From Vibrio sinaloensis (lineage in GTDB: Bacteria; Pseudomonadota; Gammaproteobacteria; Enterobacterales; Vibrionaceae), in NCBI RefSeq assembly GCF_023195835.1, contig NZ_CP096199.1, positions 372,001-436,000 of the forward strand: 64,000 nt of DNA. The letters run 5' to 3'. Positions 39,097-47,690 of the stretch are shown here, one piece after another. The first letter of the stretch is position 1, and each line of letters starts with the position of its first letter. The position numbers were made by a program, and so were the translations under genes. The notes under the pieces are model-generated. The model saw only the letters and a program-made list of their open reading frames with translations, was not told the DNA's origin and made no database searches.

Positions 39097-39136
39097 TTAA
39101 TTGGCTTATGGCCAATTTTTTTGTTTTAAAGCCCTG

Positions 39137-39170
39137 TTGTAGCAAAGAACTAGTGTGATATACTTCACAC
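39137..39170 (+). promoter_or_regulatory. Candidate internal promoter with overlapping CRP-like palindrome in the tRNA cluster
   Basis: TTGTAG (39137-39142), 16 bases and TATACT (39159-39164) form a plausible promoter for the distal tRNA-Arg genes. The palindrome GTGTGATATACTTCACAC (39153-39170) has both CRP half-sites, TGTGA-N6-TCACA, and is centred on the -10 box. Confidence 0.45.
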
Positions 39171-39192
39171 CTCTCGTTTCAGAGAACATTGC

Positions 39193-39269
39193 GCGCTCGT
39201 AGCTCAGCTGGATAGAGTACCTGGCTACGAACCAGGCGGTCGGAGGTTCGAATCCTCCCGAGCGCGCCA
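39193..39269 (+). tRNA. tRNA-Arg(ACG), copy 2
   Basis: Identical in sequence to the copy at 38903, with encoded CCA. Confidence 0.97.
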
Positions 39270-39310
39270 TTATTTCGTTTGAACAGTCATCGACTTTTTG
39301 AACACCCCGT

Positions 39311-39387
39311 GCGTCCTTAGCTCAGCTGGATAGAGTACCTGGCTACGAACCAGGCGGTCGGAGGTTCGAATCCTCCAGGACGCGCCA
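39311..39387 (+). tRNA. tRNA-Arg(ACG), variant acceptor stem
   Basis: The body and ACG anticodon equal the other copies. The acceptor is GCGTCCT/AGGACGC instead of GCGCTCG/CGAGCGC, so several base pairs changed on both strands and pairing is kept. Confidence 0.96.
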
Positions 39388-39449
39388 CTTTTCTCGGTTT
39401 TTCTGTATAGAGAGACCTGATATTGACAACGTCGATATCAAAACATTGC

Positions 39450-39526
39450 GCGCTCGTAGCTCAGCTGGATAGAGTACCTGGCTACGAACCAGGCGGTCGG
39501 AGGTTCGAATCCTCCCGAGCGCGCCA
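39450..39526 (+). tRNA. tRNA-Arg(ACG), copy 4
   Basis: Identical to the copies at 38903 and 39193. It is the last tRNA before the cluster terminator. Confidence 0.97.
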
Positions 39527-39534
39527 TCTCTTCA

Positions 39535-39568
39535 AAGCCCTGCTAACTATAGCAGGGCTTTTTTTATT
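39535..39568 (+). terminator. Terminator of the tRNA-Ser/Arg cluster
   Basis: AAGCCCTGCTA, ACTA-type loop and TAGCAGGGCTT are followed by a T run. Confidence 0.92.
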
Positions 39569-39795
39569 AACTATCATTTAACATTTTTGAAACCGTTGTT
39601 TTACAAGTAATTGTTTTTAATCTTAATTTCCACAATCTTTTAAGTCTATCGCAGTATTGATTCGCTTTTTCGCTTAACGTCGGAAAAGACACAGTTATTT
39701 GTGCTTGTTTGGCGCGATATTGCAGATTTATGTGATTTGTGTGACGAATAACTCCCTAGATTTGTGCATTATCCTCAATAGCACCTTAAACAAAA
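39569..39795. other. AT-rich region upstream of the oad promoter
   Basis: No gene is present. TGTGA-N6-TGACG at 39731-39746 is a partial CRP-like site centred about 91 bases before the predicted oad transcript start, a position used by class I activation. Otherwise nothing recognisable. Confidence 0.35.
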
Positions 39796-39823
39796 TTGAC
39801 AAAGTTTAACCAATCGAGATAAT
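39796..39823 (+). promoter_or_regulatory. Promoter of oadGAB
   Basis: A perfect TTGACA -35 (39796-39801) is followed by 16 bases and GATAAT (39818-39823). Transcription would start near 39830, leaving a 5' leader of about 145 bases. Confidence 0.65.
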
Positions 39824-39829
39824 CCTAGA

Positions 39830-39975
39830 CCTCTTGTCAGGATTTTACTCTGAGTCCTGCCTACCAGAGAGCCAGTTGATGTCTGGTGATAAGTTAGGTT
39901 GCGCCATGATGGAACATGAGGTTCTTAGCGATATACCTAGCACTGTTGTCAGGATGACAAAGAAAGGATGCAAAA
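39830..39975 (+). promoter_or_regulatory. Structured 5' leader of oadGAB (possible riboswitch or attenuator)
   Basis: The leader can form several helices: CAGGA/TCCTG (39838-39858), ACCAGA/TCTGGT, TAGGT/ACCTA enclosing GAAC/GTTC, and TTGTC-AGGAT-GACAA (39946-39960) just before the ribosome binding site AAGGA. The decamer TTGTCAGGAT occurs twice (39834 and 39946), so GACAA can pair with either copy. I do not recognise a named riboswitch class. Confidence 0.4.
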
Positions 39976-40233
39976 ATGGATAATATTGGAAGCCTGCTAG
40001 TAGATGCGGCCACCCTGATGATTACCGGGATGTCGGTCGTATTTATTTTCCTCACTATTCTTGTTTATCTCGTTCGGTTGATGTCAAAGCTGCTTCCCGA
40101 AGAAGTGCCAGAGCCGATCGCGACCCCCAATCAAAATAACAAAATTCAAACACCATCTTCTGCTGTTAGCCCGAAGGTAGTTGCGGTCATTTCCGCAGCG
40201 GTACATCAGTACCGTACCTCTACCGCTAAGTAG
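39976..40233 (+). CDS. oadG: Oxaloacetate decarboxylase gamma subunit
   Basis: The 85-residue subunit has one N-terminal membrane helix (about residues 10-35) and a short cytoplasmic tail rich in Pro, Ser and Lys. In this Na+ pump OadG holds the complex together, binds zinc through its C-terminal tail in studied homologues, and speeds the transcarboxylation step. AAAGGATGC precedes the ATG. It is the first gene of oadGAB. It is short and divergent, so the call rests mostly on context. Confidence 0.9.
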   Translation: MDNIGSLLVDAATLMITGMSVVFIFLTILVYLVRLMSKLLPEEVPEPIATPNQNNKIQTPSSAVSPKVVAVISAAVHQYRTSTAK

Positions 40234-40264
40234 CATTTGATAGGATTAAAAGGAGTTAATGAGC

Positions 40265-42046
40265 ATGTCTAAACCACTAGCTTTAACGGACGTGGTCCTT
40301 CGTGACGCCCATCAGTCGCTGTTTGCGACGCGCATGCGTTTGGAGGATATGTTACCTATCGCAGAGGAACTGGATAAAGTCGGTTATTGGTCTCTTGAAA
40401 CCTGGGGCGGAGCAACATTTGATGCTTGTATTCGCTTCTTAGGTGAAGACCCATGGGAGCGCTTACGTGCTCTGAAGAAAGCGATGCCAAATACGCCAAT
40501 GCAGATGCTACTGCGCGGGCAAAATTTGTTGGGCTACCGCCACTATGCGGATGACGTTGTAGAAAAGTTCGTGGAACGTGCGCACGCCAATGGTATGGAT
40601 GTATTCCGTATTTTTGACGCGATGAACGATGTGCGAAACTTTGAAAAGGCGGTGAAAGCGGCTGTTGATGTCGGTGCGCATGCCCAAGGTACACTCTCTT
40701 ACACAACCAGCCCGGTGCATAATACAGACACTTGGGTGGATCTTGCTAAACGTCTCGAAGATCTGGGTTGTCACTCTTTATGTATCAAAGATATGTCTGG
40801 CTTGCTTAAGCCTTATGAAGCGGAAGAGTTGATCACTCGAATCAAAGCGTCTACAGACATTCCTTTGGCGCTCCATTGTCACGCAACGACAGGTCTATCA
40901 ACAGCGACAGCAGTGAAGGCTGTTGAAGCGGGTGTGGATATCCTTGATACGGCCATCTCTTCAATGAGCTGTACTTACGGTCACACACCAACCGAGACTG
41001 TCGTCGCTATGCTGCAAGGCACAGAGCGCGACACCAACCTTAAACTCGACCAAATCGAACCTATCGCGGCTTACTTCCGTGAAGTTCGTAAGAAATACGC
41101 CAAGTTTGAAGGCCAGCTAAAAGGGGTTGATTCACGCATCCTTATCGCTCAAGTTCCTGGTGGCATGCTCACTAACATGGAAGGCCAGCTAAAAGAGCAA
41201 GGTGCGGCTGATAAGTTGGATGAAGTACTGGAAGAGATCCCACGCGTACGTGAAGATCTTGGCTTTATTCCTCTGGTTACGCCTACTTCTCAGATCGTTG
41301 GTACCCAAGCGGTGATCAACGTATTGACGGGCGAGCGCTATAAGAGCATTACCAAAGAGACCGCAGGCGTGTTGAAAGGCGAGTACGGCGCAGCGCCAGC
41401 ACAGGTCAATGCAGAGCTTCAAGCAAAAGTGCTCGATGGTGCTGAGGCGATTACCTGCCGTCCTGCCGATCTGCTTGAGTCAGAGATGAATGCGTTAACC
41501 GAAGAGCTACTGACAAAAGCCAAAGAAGAAGGCATTTCACTCGCAGAAGATACCGTAGATGACGTACTGACCTACGCGCTATTCCCTCAAGTTGGATTGA
41601 AGTTCCTTAAAAATCGCCATAACCCGGATGCCTTTGAGCCTGCTCCGTGGCTAGAAGAAGCACCGGCTGCAGTCGCGTCAGCACCGGCGTCGTCAGGTAC
41701 GGTTGAAACCTACAGCGTGAAAGTGGACGGTCAAGTCTACGATGTTGAGGTAGGACCGCAAGGGCAGCTCACCTCAGTCGCGCCGGCCGCGTCTGCGCCA
41801 CAAGCCGCCGCACCGGCAGCGCCTGCGACGAGTTCAGAGATGGTACCCGCACCGTTGGCTGGCAACATCTTTAAAGTCAACGTACAAAGCGGCGCTCAGG
41901 TAGAAGAGGGTGACGTACTGTTGATCCTTGAAGCGATGAAGATGGAAACCGAAGTGCGCGCAGCGCGCGGCGGCATCGTTCAAGACCTTCATGTGAAAGA
42001 AGGCGATGCGGTGACGGTAGGTGCTCCGCTACTGAGTTTAGCGTAA
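40265..42046 (+). CDS. oadA: Oxaloacetate decarboxylase alpha subunit (biotin-dependent)
   Basis: The 593-residue cytoplasmic subunit transfers the carboxyl group from oxaloacetate to biotin. It has the carboxyltransferase TIM barrel ([18 protein letters not shown] near the start; [16 protein letters not shown]), the conserved carboxylase domain, an Ala/Pro-rich linker at about 480-520, and a biotinyl domain with EAMKMETEV. The biotin Lys is residue 559, 34 residues from the end. ATG 40265 is 9 bases after AGGAG; ATG 40259, only 3 bases after it, is the alternative. The pump converts decarboxylation energy into Na+ export. Confidence 0.97.
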   Translation: MSKPLALTDVVLRDAHQSLFATRMRLEDMLPIAEELDKVGYWSLETWGGATFDACIRFLGEDPWERLRALKKAMPNTPMQMLLRGQNLLGYRHYADDVVEKFVERAHANGMDVFRIFDAMNDVRNFEKAVKAAVDVGAHAQGTLSYTTSPVHNTDTWVDLAKRLEDLGCHSLCIKDMSGLLKPYEAEELITRIKASTDIPLALHCHATTGLSTATAVKAVEAGVDILDTAISSMSCTYGHTPTETVVAMLQGTERDTNLKLDQIEPIAAYFREVRKKYAKFEGQLKGVDSRILIAQVPGGMLTNMEGQLKEQGAADKLDEVLEEIPRVREDLGFIPLVTPTSQIVGTQAVINVLTGERYKSITKETAGVLKGEYGAAPAQVNAELQAKVLDGAEAITCRPADLLESEMNALTEELLTKAKEEGISLAEDTVDDVLTYALFPQVGLKFLKNRHNPDAFEPAPWLEEAPAAVASAPASSGTVETYSVKVDGQVYDVEVGPQGQLTSVAPAASAPQAAAPAAPATSSEMVPAPLAGNIFKVNVQSGAQVEEGDVLLILEAMKMETEVRAARGGIVQDLHVKEGDAVTVGAPLLSLA

Positions 42047-42055
42047 GGGAGTCTC

Positions 42056-43189
42056 ATGGAAGGATTACAGATCTTATGGTCGGAAACAGGGATTGCTCAT
42101 TTTGAGTTCGGCCAACTGTGTATGATTCTCGTTGGCTGCGTGCTGTTGTTCTTGGCCATTCGCAAAGGATTTGAACCACTGCTGTTATTGCCGATCGGTT
42201 TTGGTGCAATTCTAGCTAACATTCCTAATGCGGGCTTTACTGAAGAAGGTGGATTGCTGTACTACGTCTATTACGTTGGGATTGAGTCGGGAATTTTCCC
42301 GCTACTGATCTTCATGGGCGTAGGGGCAATGACGGACTTTGGTGCGCTGATCGCCAACCCTAAAACTTTATGGTTGGGCGCGGCAGCACAGTTCGGTATC
42401 TTTGCTACTCTGTTCGGCGCAATATTGCTCAACTATGTGCCAGGTATGGAGTTCAGCATGCCAGATGCGGCGTCGATTGCGATTATTGGTGGTGCCGATG
42501 GTCCAACCGCCATTTTCTTGGCTAGCCAACTGTCCCCCGATCTACTTGGCGCCATTGCGGTAGCGGCATACAGTTACATGGCTTTAGTACCGATTATTCA
42601 GCCACCGATCATGAAAGCGTTGACCAACCCTGAAGAGCGTAAAATTCAGATGGCTCAGCTCCGTCATGTGGGTAAAGCAGAGAAAATTCTGTTCCCATTA
42701 GCGGTATTGCTGATGACTATCTTATTCTTGCCTGCGGCAACACCACTGGTGGGGATGTTCTGTCTCGGTAACCTAATGCGCGAAGCGGGTGTGGTCGAGC
42801 GTTTATCTAAGACGGCGCAAAACGAGTTGATCAACATTGTGACTATCTTCCTAGGCCTTGGTGTCGGTTCAAAGCTTCAAGCTGAGGAGTTTCTCAATGT
42901 AGAAACGCTGGGTATTTTGGCTTTGGGAGCGGTTGCCTTCAGTATTGGTACTGCTGGCGGCGTTTTGATGGCCAAGCTACTTAATAAGTTGTCTAAAGAA
43001 GATATCAACCCGTTGATTGGTGCTGCTGGCGTATCTGCGGTTCCTATGGCGGCGCGAGTGGTCAATAAGGTCGGCCTTGAAGCCAACCCTCAGAACTTCT
43101 TGTTGATGCACGCAATGGGTCCAAACGTGGCCGGTGTATTGGGTTCTGCTGTAGCCGCAGGTATTCTGTTGGCGCTGGTGGGTTCGTAA
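42056..43189 (+). CDS. oadB: Oxaloacetate decarboxylase beta subunit (Na+ pump)
   Basis: The 377-residue integral membrane subunit decarboxylates carboxybiotin and exports Na+. The motif [15 protein letters not shown] contains the aspartate of the ion site, and [20 protein letters not shown] forms the last helix. It is shorter than the Klebsiella protein of about 433 residues, which is usual for the vibrio type. It lies 9 bases after oadA. This operon would let the cell use oxaloacetate while feeding the Na+ gradient that vibrios rely on. Confidence 0.96.
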   Translation: MEGLQILWSETGIAHFEFGQLCMILVGCVLLFLAIRKGFEPLLLLPIGFGAILANIPNAGFTEEGGLLYYVYYVGIESGIFPLLIFMGVGAMTDFGALIANPKTLWLGAAAQFGIFATLFGAILLNYVPGMEFSMPDAASIAIIGGADGPTAIFLASQLSPDLLGAIAVAAYSYMALVPIIQPPIMKALTNPEERKIQMAQLRHVGKAEKILFPLAVLLMTILFLPAATPLVGMFCLGNLMREAGVVERLSKTAQNELINIVTIFLGLGVGSKLQAEEFLNVETLGILALGAVAFSIGTAGGVLMAKLLNKLSKEDINPLIGAAGVSAVPMAARVVNKVGLEANPQNFLLMHAMGPNVAGVLGSAVAAGILLALVGS

Positions 43190-43260
43190 CAGGTTAATGT
43201 GAGCCAGAGGTTAATTTGCGCACAAGTGGTCAACACTGCGCAATAAATGGTATATATTCA

Positions 43261-43289
43261 AAGGGATGCTATCGCATCCCTTTTTTATA
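43261..43289 (+). terminator. Terminator after oadB
   Basis: AGGGATGC, TATC and GCATCCCT are followed by TTTTT, about 72 bases past the stop. Confidence 0.9.
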
Positions 43290-43308
43290 TCGATAGGGAA
43301 ATTAAGCA

Positions 43309-44259
43309 ATGGAAAACAGACAAATCGCAATCTCTCAATTTGGTGATCCTAGTGTCTTGGTCAGTCAAGTCGGCCCAATACCACAACCTCAGGCAGGTGA
43401 AGTGTTGGTCAGAGTTCACTTCGCTGGTGTCAACCCTATCGATGTTAAAACGCGCGCTGGTTTAGGCTGGGCTGCATCAGAAAACAAAGACAAACTGCCT
43501 TGGGTCCCTGGCTATGACATCGCAGGCGAAATTGTTTCAGTGGGCGAGCAATCTGAGCGCTTTAGTGTTGGAGATAAGGTTGCGGGTTTCGTCGGCTTTC
43601 CTTTGCAAGGTGGCGGCTATAGTCAGTATATTGCCGTACCTGAGAGCGAATTGAGTCAGGTACCTGATTCGGTCACGCTAGAAGCCGCCGCTGCCTTGCC
43701 GTTAGCTGGTCAAACTGCGGTACAAGCGCTTGATAAAGCCGGGGTCAAAGAGGGGCAACGCGTCTTGATACTTGCTGGCGCAGGAGGCGTCGGCCACATT
43801 GCGATTCAAGTGGCTGTGGCAGCGAAGGCGGAAGTGTTCACCACCTGTAGTGAGGCCAATCTAGATTATATGGCAACACTGGGGGCACATGCGGTTAACT
43901 ATAAATTCGCGCCCGTTTCTGAACGTGTCGAAGAAGCGGATGTGCTGATCGATTTAGTGGGCGGCGATGCCGCACTCGATGCGCTCAACTGTCTTAAAGA
44001 TGGTGGAACAGTCGTTACGGTACCGACCTTGAGTGCAGAGATGATTTGCGAGAAAGCGAAGCTACTCGGTTTCGAAGCGACTGGTATGTTGGTGGACCCA
44101 AATCCAGAACAGTTAGATGCTTTACTGTACATGGTGAGCGTGGGATTGGTGAAAACAGAGATTCAACAGGTGTACCCATTAGACCAGGTGGCTGATGCGC
44201 ATAAACAGATTGAAACTGGCCATACAAGGGGCAAAATCTTGCTTGATATGCAATGCTAG
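43309..44259 (+). CDS. NADP-dependent MDR oxidoreductase (quinone reductase-like)
   Basis: The 316-residue protein belongs to the medium-chain dehydrogenase/reductase family, in the zinc-free quinone oxidoreductase branch. The GroES-like domain includes HFAGVNPIDVKTRAG and WVPGYDIAGEIVSVG. The Rossmann motif is AGAGGVGHIAIQVAVAAKA near residue 155. No zinc-ligand cysteine pattern is visible. The substrate cannot be deduced. Its last 7 bases overlap the next gene, so the two are translationally coupled. Confidence 0.88.
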   Translation: MENRQIAISQFGDPSVLVSQVGPIPQPQAGEVLVRVHFAGVNPIDVKTRAGLGWAASENKDKLPWVPGYDIAGEIVSVGEQSERFSVGDKVAGFVGFPLQGGGYSQYIAVPESELSQVPDSVTLEAAAALPLAGQTAVQALDKAGVKEGQRVLILAGAGGVGHIAIQVAVAAKAEVFTTCSEANLDYMATLGAHAVNYKFAPVSERVEEADVLIDLVGGDAALDALNCLKDGGTVVTVPTLSAEMICEKAKLLGFEATGMLVDPNPEQLDALLYMVSVGLVKTEIQQVYPLDQVADAHKQIETGHTRGKILLDMQC

Positions 44260-44714
44260 AAGCGTTTAATAGCGCCTTTGCCTCATTTGCTCTCTGGTTT
44301 TCCGATTCGGCACTGTGGGTCCTGTTTTTAAGCGGTTTCCTCAGTGCGACGCTTTTGCCCGGTGGCTCAGAAGCCGGGCTTATCGCCACCCTATCTCTTA
44401 ATCAATACTCAACTCTGGTCATTATCAGCGTTGCCACGGTCGGTAACACGCTGGGCGGTCTGACTAACTATTGGCTTGGCTTGTGGCTGCCAAATCGAAC
44501 TCAAGACGAAAAGCATGGTCATAAAGCATTATTATGGTTGAATAAATACGGTTATTGGTCGCTCCTGCTGAGCTGGTTACCCGTCATTGGTGACCCTTTG
44601 TGTTTGGCGGCAGGGTGGTTAAGAATGCGTTTTTGGCCATGTTTTTGGCTCATTTTAATCGGTAAAGCGCTGCGTTATAGCCTACTCGCAGCGGTCTATT
44701 TTGGATTGTTTTAA
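44253..44714 (+). CDS. YqaA family membrane protein (DedA-like)
   Basis: The 153-residue inner-membrane protein has about four hydrophobic segments and resembles YqaA, a short relative of the DedA/SNARE-associated family. Diagnostic stretches are SGFLSATLLPGGSEAGL, ATVGNTLGGLTNYWLG and LSWLPVIGDPLCLAAGWLR. Its function is unknown; DedA relatives have been linked to lipid-carrier transport. The start ATG overlaps the preceding gene. Confidence 0.85.
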   Translation: MLEAFNSAFASFALWFSDSALWVLFLSGFLSATLLPGGSEAGLIATLSLNQYSTLVIISVATVGNTLGGLTNYWLGLWLPNRTQDEKHGHKALLWLNKYGYWSLLLSWLPVIGDPLCLAAGWLRMRFWPCFWLILIGKALRYSLLAAVYFGLF

Positions 44715-44723
44715 GGGGATGTC

Positions 44724-47582
44724 ATGAGAAAGTTCTGGCTTGGTGCGATTTCCCTGATCGCACTGTATGGCTGTACCAATACTACGCTCACTTCGGTACC
44801 ATTCTTTTCGTCGCTACCACCCGGGGTCACTCTGATTGAAGAGGTCGATGCTCAGCCCGGCAAGGCGATGATCCCATACTCTAAATATCAACTCGAAAAC
44901 GGCCTGACGGTGATCCTCTCACCGGATGACTCCGATCCTTTGGTTCACGTTGATGTCACCTATCACGTGGGGTCAGCGCGTGAAGAGGTCGGTAAATCGG
45001 GCTTTGCCCATTTCTTTGAGCACATGATGTTCCAGGGTAGTGAGAATGTGGGAGACCAGCAGCACTTTAAGATCATCACTGAAGCTGGTGGCTCACTTAA
45101 TGGCACCACCAATCGCGATCGAACTAACTACTTCGAGACGGTTCCGTCTAACCAGCTTGAAAAAATGCTGTGGCTAGAGTCTGACCGAATGGGCTTTTTG
45201 CTCGATGCGGTGTCGCAGCGAAAATTTGAGATTCAGCGAGATACGGTTAAAAACGAGCGTGCGCAAAACTACGATAATCGTCCTTACGGCTTAATGTGGG
45301 AGAAAATGGCGGAAGCCATGTACCCTGAAGGTCACCCATACTCTTGGCAAACCATTGGTTACGTAGAGGATTTGGACCGAGTGGATGTCAACGATCTCAA
45401 AGCGTTTTTCTTGCGTTGGTATGGGCCGAATAACGCGGTTCTGACCATTGGTGGGGATATTGATGTAGACCAGACGCTCGCTTGGGTAGACAAATACTTT
45501 GGCTCTATTCCCGCGGGGCCGCAGGTTGAAAAAGCGCCCAAGCAACCTGCCACCTTAAACGAAGATCGTTACGTAACATTAGAAGATCGTATTCAGCAGC
45601 CGATGTTACTCATTGGATGGCCAACTGAGTACAAAGGCGCTGAGCAGCAGGCATCACTCGATGCATTAGCCAAAGTACTGGGTGATGGCGCGAACAGTCT
45701 GCTCTACCAAAAACTGGTCAAAACGCAGAAAGCGGTGGATGCCGGTGCTTTCCAAGATTGTGCTGAGCTGGCCTGTACTTTCTACGTCTATGCAATGTCG
45801 CCTTCTGGCGATAAAGCCGACTTAAAACCTCTGTATCAACAGCTGATGCAAACCTTAAATGAGTTTGAGGCACAAGGTGTTGATAGTGAGCGTTTGGAGC
45901 AAATCAGTGGCATGGCAGAAGCTAATGCCGTATTTGCTTTGCAAAGTGTGCGCGGCAAAGTGTCTCAGTTGGCATCGAATCAAACCTTCTTTGGTCAGCC
46001 TGATCGTATTCAATCTCAGCTAGAGCAGATTCGCTCTGTTTCGCCACAGTCGGTGATGGCGGCTTATGAGCAGTATCTCAATGGTCATCACAAAGTGGCG
46101 CTGAGTGTCGTACCTAAAGGAAAAACTGAGTTAGCGGCGGCGCCGGCGACCTTTGAGACTCCCGAACGCACTTTACCTGAGTACCAAACCATTACCGAGG
46201 ACCAACTCGTTTATCGTAAAGCGCAGGATGATTTTGACCGTTCAGTGATGCCGGAGGTGGCAGAAGCCGTCAAAGCTGAAATGCCAGAGCTATACCGAAT
46301 ATACTTTGACAATGGCGCTGAAGTGCTCGGGACTGTGAGCTCGGAAACGCCAACCGTGCAGTTAGAAATTAGTTTCCCAGCCGGGGAGCGCTATGTCGCG
46401 CCCGGTCAAGAGGGATTGGCTAACTTGACGGCGGCAATGATGCAAGAAGCAACGTTAGACTCTAGCTTGGAACAGATTCAAGCGCGTCTCGATAAGCTTG
46501 GCAGTACTTTGTCGGTAAGTGCCGGTAATTACACCACCACGCTATCGGTTTCTAGTTTGGAGAAACACCTCCCTGAGACGCTGGAAATCGCTCAAGAGGT
46601 GTTATTTAAGCCAGCATTTCGTCAACAAGACTTCGAGCGTATCCAAAAGCAGATGCTAGAAAGTATAGTCTATCAACATCAACGACCGAACTGGTTAGCC
46701 TCTCAAGCGACTCGCCAAGTGCTGTTTGCCGATACGATTTATCAGCGTCCCAATGATGGCACCGAATCTTCGGTCGCCAATCTTACCCTTGAAGACGTAA
46801 AACAGTTTTATCAACGTCATTACACACCACAAGGCGCGCAAATCATCGTTGTGGGGGACATTACCAAGCGCCAAATTCGGCAACAGCTCGACTTTATTGC
46901 TCAGTGGCAAGGTAAAATCCCTCCTTTACTCAGAGCGCAGTCCGTGGCACCAATAGCGGAGCAAAAAATCTATTTGGTGGATAAGCCTAGCGCACCACAA
47001 ACCATAGTGAGAATGGTGCGTCAAGGGTTGCCGTTTGATGCCACAGGAGAGGTGTTCCTAACCCAACTGGCAAACTTCAATTTGGCGGGCAACTTTAATA
47101 GTCGATTGAATCAGAACTTGCGTGAAGATAAGGGGTACACGTATGGTGCCAGTGGCTACTTGGCCTCTAATCGAGAGGTTGGCGCGATTGTCTTCTCGGC
47201 ACAAGTGCGCGCAGATGCAACGCTGCCCGCATTGATTGAAATGCAAAAAGAGCTCGCTGACTACAGTCAAACAGGGATGACAGACGATGAGATGAAATTT
47301 TTACGCTTAGCAGTCGGTCAACAAGATGCGCTAAAGTATGAAACGCCTTCACAGAAAGCGGGACTACTTGGTAGTATCCTTGCCTATAGTTTGGATGACG
47401 ATTACCTCAAGCAGCGCAACGAAATTGTTGAGACCGTCGGAAAAGGCACGCTAAACCAACTCGCGAGCAAGTGGTTTAGTCCAGACGACTATCAAATTAT
47501 CGTGGTGGGGGATGCTCAAAGCTTAAAACCCCAGCTAGAAAAGTTACAGATTCCGATAGAAGAGCTTGAAATCATCCGTTAG
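44724..47582 (+). CDS. M16 family zinc metalloprotease, probable lipoprotein
   Basis: The 952-residue protein is a duplicated pitrilysin-type peptidase. A lipoprotein signal ends LIALYGC, with Cys17 as the lipidation site, although Tyr at -2 is unusual. The active half carries HFFEH (His96 to His100) in the inverted zinc motif, with downstream glutamates supplying the third ligand. The second half (from about residue 530) keeps the fold but has no HxxEH, as expected. The mature protein would sit in the cell envelope. Its substrates are unknown; E. coli PqqL and YhjJ are distant relatives. Confidence 0.9.
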   Translation: MRKFWLGAISLIALYGCTNTTLTSVPFFSSLPPGVTLIEEVDAQPGKAMIPYSKYQLENGLTVILSPDDSDPLVHVDVTYHVGSAREEVGKSGFAHFFEHMMFQGSENVGDQQHFKIITEAGGSLNGTTNRDRTNYFETVPSNQLEKMLWLESDRMGFLLDAVSQRKFEIQRDTVKNERAQNYDNRPYGLMWEKMAEAMYPEGHPYSWQTIGYVEDLDRVDVNDLKAFFLRWYGPNNAVLTIGGDIDVDQTLAWVDKYFGSIPAGPQVEKAPKQPATLNEDRYVTLEDRIQQPMLLIGWPTEYKGAEQQASLDALAKVLGDGANSLLYQKLVKTQKAVDAGAFQDCAELACTFYVYAMSPSGDKADLKPLYQQLMQTLNEFEAQGVDSERLEQISGMAEANAVFALQSVRGKVSQLASNQTFFGQPDRIQSQLEQIRSVSPQSVMAAYEQYLNGHHKVALSVVPKGKTELAAAPATFETPERTLPEYQTITEDQLVYRKAQDDFDRSVMPEVAEAVKAEMPELYRIYFDNGAEVLGTVSSETPTVQLEISFPAGERYVAPGQEGLANLTAAMMQEATLDSSLEQIQARLDKLGSTLSVSAGNYTTTLSVSSLEKHLPETLEIAQEVLFKPAFRQQDFERIQKQMLESIVYQHQRPNWLASQATRQVLFADTIYQRPNDGTESSVANLTLEDVKQFYQRHYTPQGAQIIVVGDITKRQIRQQLDFIAQWQGKIPPLLRAQSVAPIAEQKIYLVDKPSAPQTIVRMVRQGLPFDATGEVFLTQLANFNLAGNFNSRLNQNLREDKGYTYGASGYLASNREVGAIVFSAQVRADATLPALIEMQKELADYSQTGMTDDEMKFLRLAVGQQDALKYETPSQKAGLLGSILAYSLDDDYLKQRNEIVETVGKGTLNQLASKWFSPDDYQIIVVGDAQSLKPQLEKLQIPIEELEIIR

Positions 47583-47608
47583 AGCACACATAACATAGTG
47601 CATAGCTG

Positions 47609-47634
47609 AAGGGTGACCTTGGTCACCCTTTATA
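47609..47634 (+). terminator. Terminator after the M16 protease gene
   Basis: AAGGGTGACC, TT and GGTCACCCTT form a near-perfect palindrome, followed by TATA. It may act in both directions. Confidence 0.65.
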
Positions 47635-47690
47635 CATTGTTTAGCCAGTTTGGTAGCAATACCAAACCTCTGATATAAGCGAACCTCATT

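Noticed and set aside
38749..39269. Recent tandem duplication of a Ser-Arg tRNA pair
   Set aside because: The tRNAs are identical but the spacers share no sequence, so gene conversion or old duplication is more likely.
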